This document shows, piece by piece, positions 1 through 10,663 of a stretch of DNA of 64,000 nucleotides; positions within the stretch are counted from its first letter, which is position 1, and the number at the start of each line of letters is the position of its first letter. Source of the DNA: Cheiracanthium punctorium (Eukaryota > Arthropoda > Arachnida > Araneae > Cheiracanthiidae); NCBI GenBank assembly GCA_038373885.1, contig JAWZYV010018255.1, positions 496,001 to 560,000 of the forward strand, in the 5' to 3' direction. The position numbers and the translations under genes are program-made. The notes beneath the pieces were generated by a model that had not been told where the DNA came from, did not search any database, and saw nothing but the letters and a program-made list of their open reading frames with translations.

Positions 1-360
1 AATCGTCAACCCAAGCACGTGGTGCTCCATGGTGAATCATAGCGAGCTGTATCCAATTTATCCACCGAAGCGTATTAACTGCGGACAGTAGGAGTCGGGC
101 TTGTGAATAAGGGAGGAAGAGACCCGTGGACAATTCAGGGATTGTCCTCCAGTGCGGATTGAAGGATCCAAGAATAGTATGGGGAAAAACTCGTTCTCGT
201 TAATACGGGCGTAAAGGTGTCATTGAGCGTAATGTATTGGAATTCCTATTGCTGTTCCTGTAGGAGAGTTACAAATGATATCGACACTACTTTGAGAGTT
301 TCATTTTGTAACCTTTAATAGTTTTGTTTCGTTTGAAATAGCCAGATATATCTAAAATAC
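1..360. other. GC-richer edge segment, no gene recognised
   Basis: The first ~250 bases are visibly richer in G and C than the following kilobases, with several short purine-rich runs, but all frames are interrupted and no RNA gene is recognisable. It could be the edge of a repeat or gene that continues outside the window. Confidence 0.4.
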
Positions 361-765
361 ACTTTAAACAATGACTGCCTGTAGAGCATATTGTATTGAA
401 ATTATTTGAGGGGTCCTGTAAATAAACTATCCAGTAGATTGGAACAAAAAAGATTTGCAGAACTTGATGTTACAACAATCCTAAATATAAAATTTCAACA
501 TTCTACGACTAATAGTTTTTTCAGATTTGCGAGTTACGTACATAAGAACATACGTACGTACGTACAGGCGTGAGGAAAAAATACTCAACATGGAATTGCT
601 GTTCTTCTAAATGCATATATACTAACATACATACATGTGTACGTTGAGACATCTCGCAAAAACGCTTCAAATTTAGTGATATTTAAAATTGATTTTTTCA
701 TCCAAACCTACACACCGAAATTTTCGCGACCACCATAAATCCTTTAACTTCTTAAAGAAACGAAA
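361..765 (+). repeat. Dispersed repeat, LINE 3'-tail-like (copy 1)
   Basis: The segment at 408-446 is clearly homologous to 40350-40390: both read roughly 'gg-y-CCTrTAwrTAAACTA' and continue to a shared 'TAGAyTG-AAC' block. It is followed by CATA/CGTA tetranucleotide runs (540-570, 625-645) and an A-rich end near 745-775 preceded by 'cctttaacttcttaaag'. Repeats of this shape, with tacg/tacata runs and a 'cctttact..taaaggaag' terminus, are familiar to me as 3' ends of RTE-like LINEs in arthropods. The homology is visible; the family label is inferred. No coding sequence remains. Confidence 0.5.
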
Positions 766-1820
766 AGAAAAAAAAAATAAGAGTAATTTTCTGAATTTTT
801 AAACATGTCTGTATTGTAAAAGTCATTTACGATTACAAATGCGGTAGGAGAGATTTCCATGTGCCGCCATTTGAAAGTCTCAGTTATTCAATGTTTAATT
901 ATTCTTTCGGCAGTCAATTTATTTATCCGATACGTATGCTGTAATTCAAATTATTAGCCAATGAAATGCGTTTAGATCAAAATGAGATATGTCGCATAAA
1001 TCACATTTCAATGCTAGAATGCTCGCTTTGAGCAACGAGTTCATTCATGAAATTTTTTTTTTCAAATTGCATTCTAATATAGCATACATCTGTAAAATCA
1101 TTTAATAACGTCAAACGAGCATTTTGGAAATTCCTAAATATATCGGAACAATTGTTTCAAATAATATGACTTTCGGTATGTTTTCAATACATTTCAGAAA
1201 TTTGTGAAAGAGTTTCTCATACTGAGTATAAAGAAGAAACAATTTAATATGCTGTTGACACTTTAATAAGCTGTTTCGTTATACAATATTCAAACACTAA
1301 AATCTTAGTAATGCATGCATTCTTTTCCTTAATAGTTATTAAGTAGGTATCAAAATTAATTTCAAAAAATGTGCACTAAAAGAAAGAAGAGACAATGATT
1401 TTTATGCATATTATTTTACGTAGTTGCAATAAATATCAATATATCCGAGGTAATATTGATGAAAATATTGCCTTCAAAGGTTGTGCTAGTACTGATTTTA
1501 AAGTCTAAATATGTGCGTTGTGTCTCTAGCTAAAAGTAATTATTGATGCTTTATAGAATACTTTGCCAATTCCTTTATCACAAATAATTTTTGTAATGCA
1601 AATACCTCAGCATTGGTGTGAAATTAAGAGCTCAAATAATTTTGGTAATGAGAAAGTAATAATCTTAAATAATACATATTTTTATTAAGGTTTTTTTTTT
1701 TTTTTTACCCTGACTCGCGTATGTGCTGTAGAATATGTAATGAAATAGTAAATTAAATCAAACGAAACCGAATTAAAAACTTTATTTAAATTTTGAAATC
1801 AATATTTTTAATGAAAAATA
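766..1820. other. AT-rich interval without recognisable gene
   Basis: AT-rich sequence with scattered homopolymers and no open frame above 60 codons. Nothing further is supported. Confidence 0.5.
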
Positions 1821-2560
1821 GGGGAAAGTAGGGCTGATATGCTGAAGCGGGTAAGGTGGAAGGGTTGGGATTTCTCCGACGCAGTCATAGATAGCCGTAC
1901 CTTAACTACCTATTCCTAAAAACCTAGTATTGAATTACGAAGCCCTCTACAAGTAATATAATTTGAGATCGATTTTCCCATAGTGGTACCTCAAATGCCT
2001 TTCTTTAATATGTGTTTGTAACTTTTGGACTTCACAGTGCAAGGAATTGCCCTATTGCGATAAGTTGGGTATTCTCCTTCAAAAATATGTTCAAAATTCA
2101 ACTCAAAACGTAAAAATTCATGTGATATTTTTTATATACTTGGATACTGATAAACAAATTAAAATCGAAACTGACAATGTGGTAAGATACCCGCAAGGAG
2201 TACTTTCCTACCCTCCACCATGGTATCAGATCTATCCGGATTCTATAGTGGTATCAGAATCTAAATGCGTACATGCACGCTCAATATTCCACCTAGGATG
2301 TTAATTAAATGTAAAACAGACCCTAGAAATAACAGTTTGTATCAAATTTATTACCTTTTTATTATTTTTTTCTTTTTCTTTTTCTTTTTCATTTCTTTTT
2401 CTTTTTCTTTTCTTTTTTCCTTTTTTTTTTGAATCGAATTGAGATTTTGTTACATTATTGGTAATCTGACATTGTACTTTATTTGTCTGTGTTTTTTTCA
2501 CTAAGGACTTAGTTGAAATTGTTTCTTTGGATTTTTTTAATAATCTATTGTATCTCGGGG
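1821..2560. other. AT-rich interval with pyrimidine tract
   Basis: Holds a short G-rich block at 1824-1870 and an 85-codon open frame (2047-2304) that has no recognisable domain and is probably chance or repeat debris. A strongly pyrimidine-biased (TTTTTC)-like tract covers about 2355-2430. The G-rich block and the block at 2190-2225 look like weakly related, inverted terminal pieces of an old transposon, but the match is too poor to call. Confidence 0.4.
2355..2430. repeat. Polypyrimidine (TTTTTC)n tract
   Basis: About 75 bases of T/C-only sequence made of irregular TTTTTC units on the + strand. This is simple-sequence expansion. Confidence 0.85.
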
Positions 2561-2563
2561 TAT

Positions 2564-3018
2564 ATAGGGTTATAATTAAACTGCCTCCATAAACAGTGTT
2601 CCACAGCTAAAATGGGACTGTAACCTAATTTGGTATATAGAATATAAATAAAATAGTCCCAAGTATTTTGAAAAATAAAATTGTCCACAAAATATGAACT
2701 AGGTGGCTTTTTCATTAAAAAATAAATAAATAAAATAAAATAAACAGCAACTTTTACAATAAAAGGGCTAACTGGAAATACACAAATAAATTCAACATTT
2801 ATTCAATTGTTTCTGAGCATTTAATAAATAATTTTGGTCACTTTTGTGTTGAATTTATTATGTAAAGCGCCACTTAGTGGACTTTTTTTAACTAATTTAT
2901 TTTAAACCTTCTTTCAGTGGATCTCGTGTACATGCTTTAAGCCACAGTTGGTGCCAATCTCCGTAACCGTTTCAACTGTAAAATGCGTTTTATAGGGGAA
3001 TTTTAATTATATCCAACC
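2564..3018 (+). mobile_element. MITE family A copy 1 (Tc1/mariner-like termini)
   Basis: The left end 'gggttataattaaac' followed by 'ataaacag' is mirrored at the right end by 'tttataggggaa' and 'ttttaattatatccaacc'. The same architecture, in the same orientation and at similar length, recurs at 32290-32731, sharing the internal block 'gcgccac-t-gtggac' (here at ~2868). No transposase is encoded, so this is a non-autonomous element. The terminus (gggtg-like start, then ta-attaaag) fits IS630/Tc1/mariner MITEs, which duplicate TA, but the TA duplication is not clean here. Confidence 0.65.
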
Positions 3019-3122
3019 TTTATATTGTTGTCTATTCATCATTTACCCCACCTAATGGGTAACAAGACGAAAATTACTTTTCTTTTGAAAAATAACACTT
3101 TACCATCTTTCAAAAGGAGACG

Positions 3123-3160
<38 letters not shown>

Positions 3161-3949
3161 GAAACATAAAGTTTGAAATGTTTTGCTTAAAATTTCATGC
3201 TTTTAAACAGCTTACCGGATGTAGAAAAAATATTTGACGCTTACGTTACTTTTCCTATTTTATAAACCACGGTCACATAATCAAGTATCTCCTTCTAATA
3301 TAAGTAAAATCAATTCGTTAGATTTTCTTCTGTGATACTCAGTTAGATTCTTAAATATTTGTCTTTTATTATAATAGAATGAATATAAGACGTAAGTTTC
3401 TGATAAACGCATAAACATTCTTATTAGATCGTGTTTTGGTAACTTACTCGAGAAGCAGCTGGATGCTTAAAGCGCAATGTCCACTGTCCACAATCATAAA
3501 AATTCAAATAACTAATTTAAAAAGGATTAAATTATTCAGAATTGATAGAAGATGAATAACATCTGGATTTTAACTTCAATAACATATATTGATGATAATC
3601 ATTTCAGAAATGCCGTGAAATGATTAAATGGGAAAATCAACTTGATAAAGAAATGATTCTACCACTTTAATACGGATTTTCTGAAAGATGCTACGGCATA
3701 GGAGTCCACAACGTTCTACTTATCAGTCAGATATAATTTTAAAACGTCTGTTTATACGATTATTATTTGAATATTTTCGAAATCATAAAATTATAATTTA
3801 TCATAAAATATGTATTGACTATTTCGTGTGATTTCAATTCTTTTAACTGGAATGGTATTATTTTAAATTTACAGGACATGCATCTTACGTCCGCAAAAGG
3901 CCTTTGCTATATAGTGTACCATTTTACCTTTCGCCTGACGCTTATTTGA
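3019..3949. other. AT-rich interval including (AT)n microsatellite
   Basis: No gene is recognised. An (AT)n run lies at about 3126-3158. The right edge is the insertion site of the hAT element that follows. Confidence 0.6.
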
Positions 3950-4230
3950 ATATTTAGTAGGGATCGACCGATAGTATCGGTAACCGATAGCATCGGCGCC
4001 GATACCTCCTATTTTTTTAGGTAGCGGTATCGGTTCTTTCGATTCTAAAAGTATCGGGAAAGTATCGGTTTCTGTTGCTTTCATCCATTTTCACTGATAC
4101 TTTTCAACCGATACTTCGCTTTTCAGAAGAAACCACGCAGGCGCAACACCATTCTAGAATCATTATTTTGGTAATGAGATGAGAGGCGTCGTTTCATTGG
4201 CAGATTTGTTTGCGCAAGTGTTCTCGAACT

Positions 4231-4231
<1 letters not shown>

Positions 4232-4271
<40 letters not shown>
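4232..4271. repeat. Poly-T tract
   Basis: An uninterrupted run of about 40 T. It lies just upstream of the BED-finger remnant inside the hAT element. Confidence 0.9.
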
Positions 4272-4276
<5 letters not shown>

Positions 4277-4309
4277 CTAGCCATCGCTAAATGGATCTCG
4301 TATCACCAA

Positions 4310-4450
4310 GGTGTGGTCGAAATTATGGACGAAGAATCGTTAGATGACAGTTAAACAGGACAATCGTCTGTTCTAAATTATTTTGAATTGGTGCCCAACA
4401 CTAAATACGCTATCTGCAAGTATTGCAAAAAACAAATGTCGAGAGGTAGG
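4310..4450 (+). pseudogene. BED zinc-finger remnant of hAT transposase
   Basis: The + frame reads 'VVWKFMDEESLDDS', a stop, then 'SVLNYFELVPNTKYAICKYC' and 'KKQMSRGG'. The C-x2-C pair preceded by a K/W-rich stretch is the start of a BED (ZBED) finger, the N-terminal DNA-binding module of many hAT transposases. The second half of the finger (the H/C pair) and the catalytic RNase-H-like core are not readable downstream, where a Tigger relict begins at about 4526. The in-frame stop shows it is dead. Its position about 350 bp inside the left inverted repeat is where a hAT transposase should start. The fold assignment is from motif memory; the position and termini make it solid. Confidence 0.6.
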
Positions 4451-4525
4451 CTATAATTTCACTCCAGTTTTATAAATGTTTATTTTCTCACTGCGTGGAC
4501 TCGAAAAAGAGTATATACATACATA

Positions 4526-5466
4526 TAATTGAATCTCCCTATAACGAACTCACTCCGTTCCAGTTAAAAAATTCGCTATAGAGAAAATTTCGTTGTACAG
4601 AGATTTTTGCAGTTATTTCAGCGAATATTACAAACTTTTTAGTTAATTCGATGTTTAAAAGTATTAAATTAAGACTTTTATTAAAAATAAATTGATATTT
4701 ATTATATATTTGTTAAAGTTAGGTTTCTTAGTTTTCATTGTATAAATGTAATGTTTAAAAGTAAAGACCATCCACGAATTTAGAGAATAAAATATGTAAT
4801 GCACTTACGTTTATTTTACTTCAAAATTCCGTTATTTTACATTAATTTGCATTCTGTGATTTTAAATTTTCATAAAAATATCCACATTTTAAAAGTCCGC
4901 TGAAAATAGAGTGCGGCACATTTTCTTCCATTTGCAAACCTCTTTTTAATAGTTTTGAAAGGTTGAAGCATTAAAGTTTGATGTGGTTTCGGTCGTGAAG
5001 CGTAGGACCTTATTATTATATGGACAGAATGGTGATCGGGACTTTGCCCATGGCCTCCGACTGGAAAAGGCCCCCAATTTTAAATGTTTTTTTTCTGAAA
5101 TATTCTTTTTCATATCAAAATTTTATGAAAAATATAACAAATTTCATAGATTGGGGGCCCCCAAATCTATCAATGTCCGGTACCCCTGTTGGTCATAATC
5201 GGGCGCTGGTGAAGTGTCTTCATTATTGGAGTCTGTTTCACTTTCCTGGCCTCCATTTTTTCATCTGTTACTCTTCCATTAAGTGGTCTGTTCAAAAATT
5301 AAAAATTAAAATTTTCTTCAAAACTAACAAAAAGAAAATCAAAGGTGAATCTGAAATATTCGCTACGGGAAGACAAGCTCTTCGTTATATGGAGAATGTT
5401 TATAGTGTTATTTAAACCTTAAAGTTACGTTTCCATCAAAAATTTCGTTATAGGGCGATTCTACTG
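4526..5466 (-). mobile_element. Tigger/pogo-like relict nested in hAT
   Basis: The left end 'gaatctccctataacgaa' and the right end 'ttcgttatagggcgattc' plus 'tactg' are inverted copies of the typical Tigger terminus (CAGTAGAATC..CCCTATAACGAA), with TA next to the right end. The left outer bases are mutated. Antisense frames around 5200-5280 carry an acidic Ser/Glu/Asp/Asn-rich piece like the C-terminal tail of pogo transposases, but no DDE core is legible. A perfect palindrome around 5146-5168 ('gattgggggcccccaaatc') lies in the middle. Confidence 0.6.
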
Positions 5467-5967
5467 TATATTTAGGCTTTTGATATCGTTGGAGAACATC
5501 TACCTCTTGATATAGATTTCACGCTTACATTCTTTAAATTTTTATTTAAAAAAATGGCGCAAGGACATCTGATTCGGCTTGGGTATGATACAGGTATCAA
5601 AATTGATGGGGGAGATGGTCCTTGACATCGTTTGATATTTAGGGAGATGGCGACTTTTAAAGTGTTAAAGCAGGTTTGGGCAACCTTTGAAAAGTTGTGG
5701 GCCATAATTGGGATTTATATGGTATATTCAAAGGTAGGTTATACGGAGTTATTTAGACTATTTAGCTTATAGAACTTCAGATACAGACATTTTAATATTA
5801 GTCAGCCGGAAATATTTGATACCGAAAGTAGCATGTTGCTATCGGAAGTGAATCGTATTTCTGCGAATGCAAACGGGGATGGGGTTTGAACCGAATGACG
5901 TTTGTCGGACATACCCCCCTCCCCATGGTGCCCCTCTGCAAACGTAAAAAAGGGCGCCCCTTTTGTG

Positions 5968-6204
5968 CTTTAGATCAGTGGTTTCCAAACAATGATCCGA
6001 GACCCATTGTTGGGTCACGGGAGCAATTTCGGTGGGTCGAAAAGGATCGGAAAAATTAAACTTTAGTATCTTATATATAAATTATACTATTTTATATAGC
6101 CTATATTGGTTATCGTTATGTAGTAGTGGATTGCGAAAAATAATTCTAGTTAAAGATTTTTTTGAAGAGAAGGACAAAAATGTTTGGGAACCGCTGCTCT
6201 AGAT
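5968..6204 (+). mobile_element. Short hAT MITE nested in the larger hAT (body 5976-6196)
   Basis: The termini CAGTGGTTTCCAAAC (5976) and GTTTGGGAACCGCTG (ending 6196) are inverted repeats typical of hAT MITEs. Flanking 8-mers 'ctttagat' (5968-5975) and 'ctctagat' (6197-6204) differ by one base, consistent with an aged 8-bp target duplication. The body is 221 bp and has no coding capacity. It interrupts C/G-rich repeat sequence ('gggcgcccc', 'ggcccccc') that is itself inside the 3958-8241 hAT. Confidence 0.8.
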
Positions 6205-8429
6205 CAAGATTTTCTCAGTTTTAGTTCGAAATGGCCCCCCTTTCGACGATGGCACCCAGACCTTGTTTACCGTGCCACGCCGCCCGTGCTCAGAGCATAG
6301 AATTAAAACACATAAAATTTGTTCATATCAATCGCAGAAAAACATGTTAACAATGATCATAAAAACAAAAACACTGAAGATATATTTCATTAAATATGAA
6401 TACTTTAAATAGCAACTTTTTTTAAGGACTTGAAAACTGAATTTAGTTTATCATTTTTGGATTTTCTTTAACCTTCATTTAATCTCGTCATTTTTAAGTA
6501 TCTTTTATTTAGACCCTCCAAGGCGTAGCTTGAAAACGAGCAAAAATATTTTTCTTCATATTGCAGCTCTTTCAATGACAAAATTAATGATACTAAAATT
6601 ATAAACGAAACCTATATGTAAAAACAATTTATTCCTTTTTTGTGTCGGAAAGAAGTTAACTTTTTCGCAGTGACTTCAAAAATAGCGACTCACGTGAACT
6701 TTAGTTATGTAGGTCCAGAAGTTAAATGATTCATTTTTAAAACATTACACACTATCAAAAGTACGAATTATCAAACATTTAATGATTTTATTATCTAGCA
6801 GATTAATGAGAGAACGTAGGATTTGTGTATCATTCTGCTTTGAGAAGTGTAATAATTATCAATATCTAATAATTATTTATATTGTTAATTTAAAAAGTTG
6901 AAGCTGTATTAGTATAATTTGTAATACTAATTATTATTCAGTTTATTTCAAATTTTAGGGTAAAAAGCATATTTCTTGTGAATAGTATTTGGTTTATATA
7001 TAAGGAAAACACAGGAATAATCGGAGTGTACCTGTTCTTCGTACGGAAAGATCAAATACGTGGCTCATCCGGATTAAATGTAACTTAACCCTGTCCGGAG
7101 AATCAAAATATTTGGATTTTCAAAAAGAACTTAAAAATGATCATATGAGTTCATATTAAAAAGAAATCTTGCTAAAATATTTAATAATTCACTTGGTGGT
7201 TAAATAACTGGAGCAGATAAACAAAACCATTAATTAATGTGAACTTATTATGCATTTTAAGGGAAGAATTTACATACGTATCTAATGAATAATATCTAAA
7301 TACATATGTACTTGCATAATACTGTACAGTTTATAAAGTATCACAATTTAATGCAGTTTAAGTAATCTAAAAAAATATTTTCATATTTGAAGGAATTATA
7401 ATTAAAGAAATTCTAAATGAAACTTGCAAGCTTTGAAGTTGAATAAATTTCATGTGTTCACTTTTGTAAGCACTAAATCGAGGCATGAACCAAAAACAAA
7501 GACACATGTAGTAAGAGCAAGCAGGAAGCTGTTTTTGGTCTAGTATGGAAACTTTTTGTCTGGCTCATAGCAACAATTAGGCGACAAAATAGAGGGTGAG
7601 AAAAATTGATTTAAACATTTGCACCGGTCGGCACTGGAAATGGATTCTCTTATTAATATACTGTTTTTTAAAAATTGATATTGGCCCTTTAACTCCTCAC
7701 CCCGTGTTTGTTTTCTGTCAAGCCTAAATGAGGGGCATCTACTTATAGGTGGGGGGGGGGGCTTTTTAAGGGAGTCTAACGCATATTCACGTAACATCTG
7801 GAGAAAATCACCCAAAACTCTAGACCACTTGATCGACAGACACGAGAGGAGAAAGAATTCCGAACCTGCACACTAAGACGCTTCCCAGTGCTCAGCTTTT
7901 TATAAATTCGGCCATTCGTGGGCATGATTGAATAGAAAAGAAAGACTAGAACTATACTATAAATTCACACTTCGATGTATCCACTACTTTTTTCTTTTTA
8001 ATGCTTTCTACTGGGATCAAATTTCATCATACTGTTATTCACTTCAACGAGAGCTATACTCTCGTTACAAAAACTGCCCAGAATACAGATGTAGGTTTAA
8101 ATGACACTAAATTATGTAAGGTATCGGTATCGGCCGATACCATAACTTAAAGGTATCGGTATCGGCTATTTCTGAAAATGAATTTATAGGTAAAGTATCG
8201 GTATCGGTAATCGGCGAAAATGTGGTATCGGTCGATCCCTAATATTTAGACGACGACCATAAAAATAAAAATAAAAAGTCGTACACACTTCCATCACTAA
8301 AATAGCTCCTAATCAGTGAAAAAGCACACAATAAATGTGAATCATTTTTACAGTTAACTGCTTGCTTTAACACTAGCCATACACATTCGGATTCGTTTAA
8401 TATATCTGTTGTCATATATTGTAAATCTT

Positions 8430-8537
8430 TTATTTTTGGTTTTTCTTTTGTCTCGAGTGCGCGTAAGGGCGGTGCTTCATAAATTTAGAATACGAATCAT
8501 GTCCACTTTTCGTGATTGCTACAACGGATTTATGGAG
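8430..8537 (+). repeat. Left arm of ~110-bp inverted repeat
   Basis: Matches the reverse complement of 9888-9999 with scattered substitutions and few gaps. The shared core includes 'cataaatttagaata' and 'ccacttttcgtgattg'. The arms enclose about 1.35 kb. This may be the terminal inverted repeat of an unclassified non-autonomous element; I could not find a clear target duplication outside the arms. Confidence 0.7.
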
Positions 8538-9488
8538 TTTAATTTACTTTAATCTGGTTTTTAGAAGTCTCTAAGCATTGAACGGCACATGACTGAATCT
8601 GTTTTTGTACTGTATTATTTACAGTGATTTAAGTGACTAAAGGATGAATTTTTAATCTTTTTGCATCTGTAGATGTTGTTAGACAAAGTACAACTAATCT
8701 AAGTGTATATGTCTGAGAATAATAATTTTTAAAATGGTTCACGAAATTGCGCCATTTAAATTATAATATGGTTAACGAACCTAATTGCTCTATTAAAAAT
8801 CGTGACCTCCTATCGATCTCATAATGTAATGCTTATGCTACAAAACATGTTTTATTTCAATACTGGATATCTTGAAAGATATTACCTAAAACTTCAATCA
8901 TCAATTAATCACATTTATAACAGCATAATCCTCTTGCACTACTCGATAAGGCAAATATTGCGTGAAACTCTATGATCCAGTTGAAAATCTGAGAAATTAG
9001 TAAATAACTAAATTCAAAACAACTTGAATAAAGCAAATGTTACGGTGCGCGTACTGTTTCTACTTTACAAAATATGAGTAGTAACCATTCATCAATTTTT
9101 AAATGCAACAATTTATTTAAATGAGAACCTCGACCTGATTCAGAAACTAATCAAAAGTTTTAATAGTCATACACTTAACTGAGATTACAAAATTCGATTC
9201 TGCGACAGTTAAAATTAATGTACCGGATAATATTTCGAACCAATTCGTTAATAAATAACGTTATCGTAAGCCTTGGAGAGTTTGTTTATCAATGTTATTG
9301 TATGAAACATTTTGTCTCTCGGTAAAATTGTAAATATCTTTCTTTTTTATTATTATAAATACGCATTTAAAAAAATATTTTTGATTGTAATTTCCTATTT
9401 AAATAGTCTGAGAGTATTTTTAAATGGCGATATAAATGAGTATCTGTATCTAAATGGGACGTTTTAGCTCCATTCTTACCTTTCTAGA

Positions 9489-9815
9489 AGTCATCTTGAC
9501 GACTGATTTTATGACCGTGGGCTCACAAAACCATGAATACTTAAATTCCACTGTATTGGGAATGGTAGCCTCTGCAAACGTACGAACCAAGACTGACCAC
9601 TGAAAATCACATGTGCAGTGCAAGCTAAATCTGTGAATTCAAAAGTCTTCACGACGATAATTAGTAGTTTCTCAGACGATATTACAAACTCCACTTCAAC
9701 CATTAATGGAAATCTAAATTGTTATGGGAAAATAATGGATATACATGAGTACTTCAAAATAAAAGAGAAGGTGACACGAGTTAGCCTCAATGGCAAAACA
9801 AGCAAAGTATCGTGA
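9489..9815 (+). pseudogene. Coding-like fragment inside inverted-repeat unit, unrecognised
   Basis: From 9519 to 9815 one + frame is nearly open, broken by a stop at about 9597; it reads '..FHCIGNGSLCKRTNQD', stop, 'PLKITCAVQAKSVNSKVFTT' and continues for ~58 more residues to a stop at 9815. Composition is balanced (Cys, Trp-free, many Ser/Thr/Asn) and unlike the surrounding AT-rich noise. It is preceded by 'cttacctttctag', which resembles a splice acceptor. I recognise no family. It may be a captured host exon carried by the element bounded by the 8430/9999 inverted repeats, the remains of an unknown transposon ORF, or chance. Confidence 0.3.
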
Positions 9816-9887
9816 CGATTAGGAATGTGGTGTGCCAAAGTTTAGGATGTGGTACTAATACTCTGGTTTATGTAGTACTGAAGCGGT

Positions 9888-9999
9888 CTCCATAAATCCG
9901 CTTTACCAATCACGAAAAGTGGATATGATTCCTATTCTAAATTTATGAAGCACTGCCCTTACGCGCATTCAAGACAAAAGATAAACCAAAAAGAAAATA
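9888..9999 (-). repeat. Right arm of ~110-bp inverted repeat
   Basis: Reverse-complement partner of 8430-8537. The inner boundaries ('ggatttatggag' on the left, its complement on the right) end the similarity abruptly, so the repeat is a defined unit and not gradual decay. Confidence 0.7.
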
Positions 10000-10059
10000 T
10001 TTTGCAGTTAGCATTCTGGATCAAATATCATATGAGGAAATTTCCTAAATCGATTATGG

Positions 10060-10470
10060 TTCAGTGATGACCCAGCGAACACATACCTGCTGGCGGAGTA
10101 GCTAGCCAGTGCCTTTCTGCCTTTACGTCTAGCACCGGCCCGGTACTGCAAAAAGTAACTGAATCGTACCAAAAGTGGTCGCCCGAGAAGTACCTTGCCA
10201 GAAGCCCGGGAAAGCAAGGGCACTCTGCTGGCATACTGCATGTGCCGGCCGTTACTCACAATAAAGGCACTGGACCATTAAGTTTATAATGCCCAAAATG
10301 AAACGGCCGGGTGCCGGCTATTATTAAAAATAAAGGCACTGGCCTGGTATCTTAACAGTGACTACAATATAATGACGCGGTACCGGATTAGTGCCTATTT
10401 ACAGTAATGCTGCCATAATTAAAATACGAGCCAGTGGCGGATTAGGGGTTCGGGGCTTATTCATAAACCC
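10060..10470. repeat. GC-rich repeat patch with internal repeated units
   Basis: Two related units containing 'aataaaggcactgg' start near 10258 and 10327, each preceded by a 'gtgccggc' block, and a decayed third follows near 10385. Several 'ggcccggtac'/'ggtaccgg' motifs recur. The same vocabulary (cattactgcc, ggcccggtac) appears at 13097-13130 and 14530-14563. It is a repeat family, not a gene; the 83-codon antisense frame here is a by-product of high GC. Confidence 0.5.
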
Positions 10471-10593
10471 CCACCCCCAACCCGGGAAAAAAAAAGAAAG
10501 AAAAAAAAACATTCCCTAAGGGTAACATTTTGAAAGATAAAAAACAACATAAATGAAAGATAAAAAACAGCAAAATCCGTTTGCTAACTATGT

Positions 10594-10663
10594 GCGTCCA
10601 TAATCAGTGAATTGTGTGCAGTTTTCATGCGTCTATAATCAGTGAATTGTGTGCAGTTTTCAT
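10594..10663 (+). repeat. 35-bp unit, two tandem copies
   Basis: Unit 1 (10594-10628) and unit 2 (10629-10663) are both 35 bp, start 'gcgt' and end 'gtgtgcagttttcat', and differ at one base (c/t). This is a recent tandem duplication. Confidence 0.95.

Larger units (their letters stand above)
3950..8249 (+). mobile_element. hAT element with 8-bp target duplication (body 3958-8241)
   Basis: The left terminus TAGGGATCGACCGATA at 3958 is mirrored by TATCGGTCGATCCCTA ending at 8241. The 8-bp direct repeat ATATTTAG sits outside both ends (3950-3957 and 8242-8249), a perfect hAT-type target duplication. Both subterminal zones are packed with 'ggtatcggtatcgg' and its complement, which are probable transposase binding repeats. 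The body is 4284 bp but includes younger insertions: a Tigger relict (4526-5466) and a hAT MITE (5976-6196). A BED-type zinc finger remnant lies at 4310-4450; the rest of the transposase is too decayed to read. It is a dead copy, but its ends and target duplication are well preserved. Confidence 0.85.

Noticed and set aside
1824..2225. G-rich block at 1824 and its weak inverse near 2190-2225
   Set aside because: Similarity too low and irregular to call terminal inverted repeats.
3869..4084. 71-codon antisense frame
   Set aside because: Spans the boundary of the hAT element and reads through its terminal inverted repeat; cannot be a gene.
5020..5415. 131-codon + frame
   Set aside because: Lies inside the Tigger relict, whose coding traces are antisense; no domain in this frame.
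5660..5705. hAT-like terminus 'gtttgggcaacctttgaaaa' inside the large hAT
   Set aside because: Looks like one end of another hAT MITE, but I could not find a convincing partner or target duplication.
10008..10259. 83-codon antisense frame rich in Arg, Gly, Ala
   Set aside because: Falls in a GC-rich repeat patch; reading is compositional.
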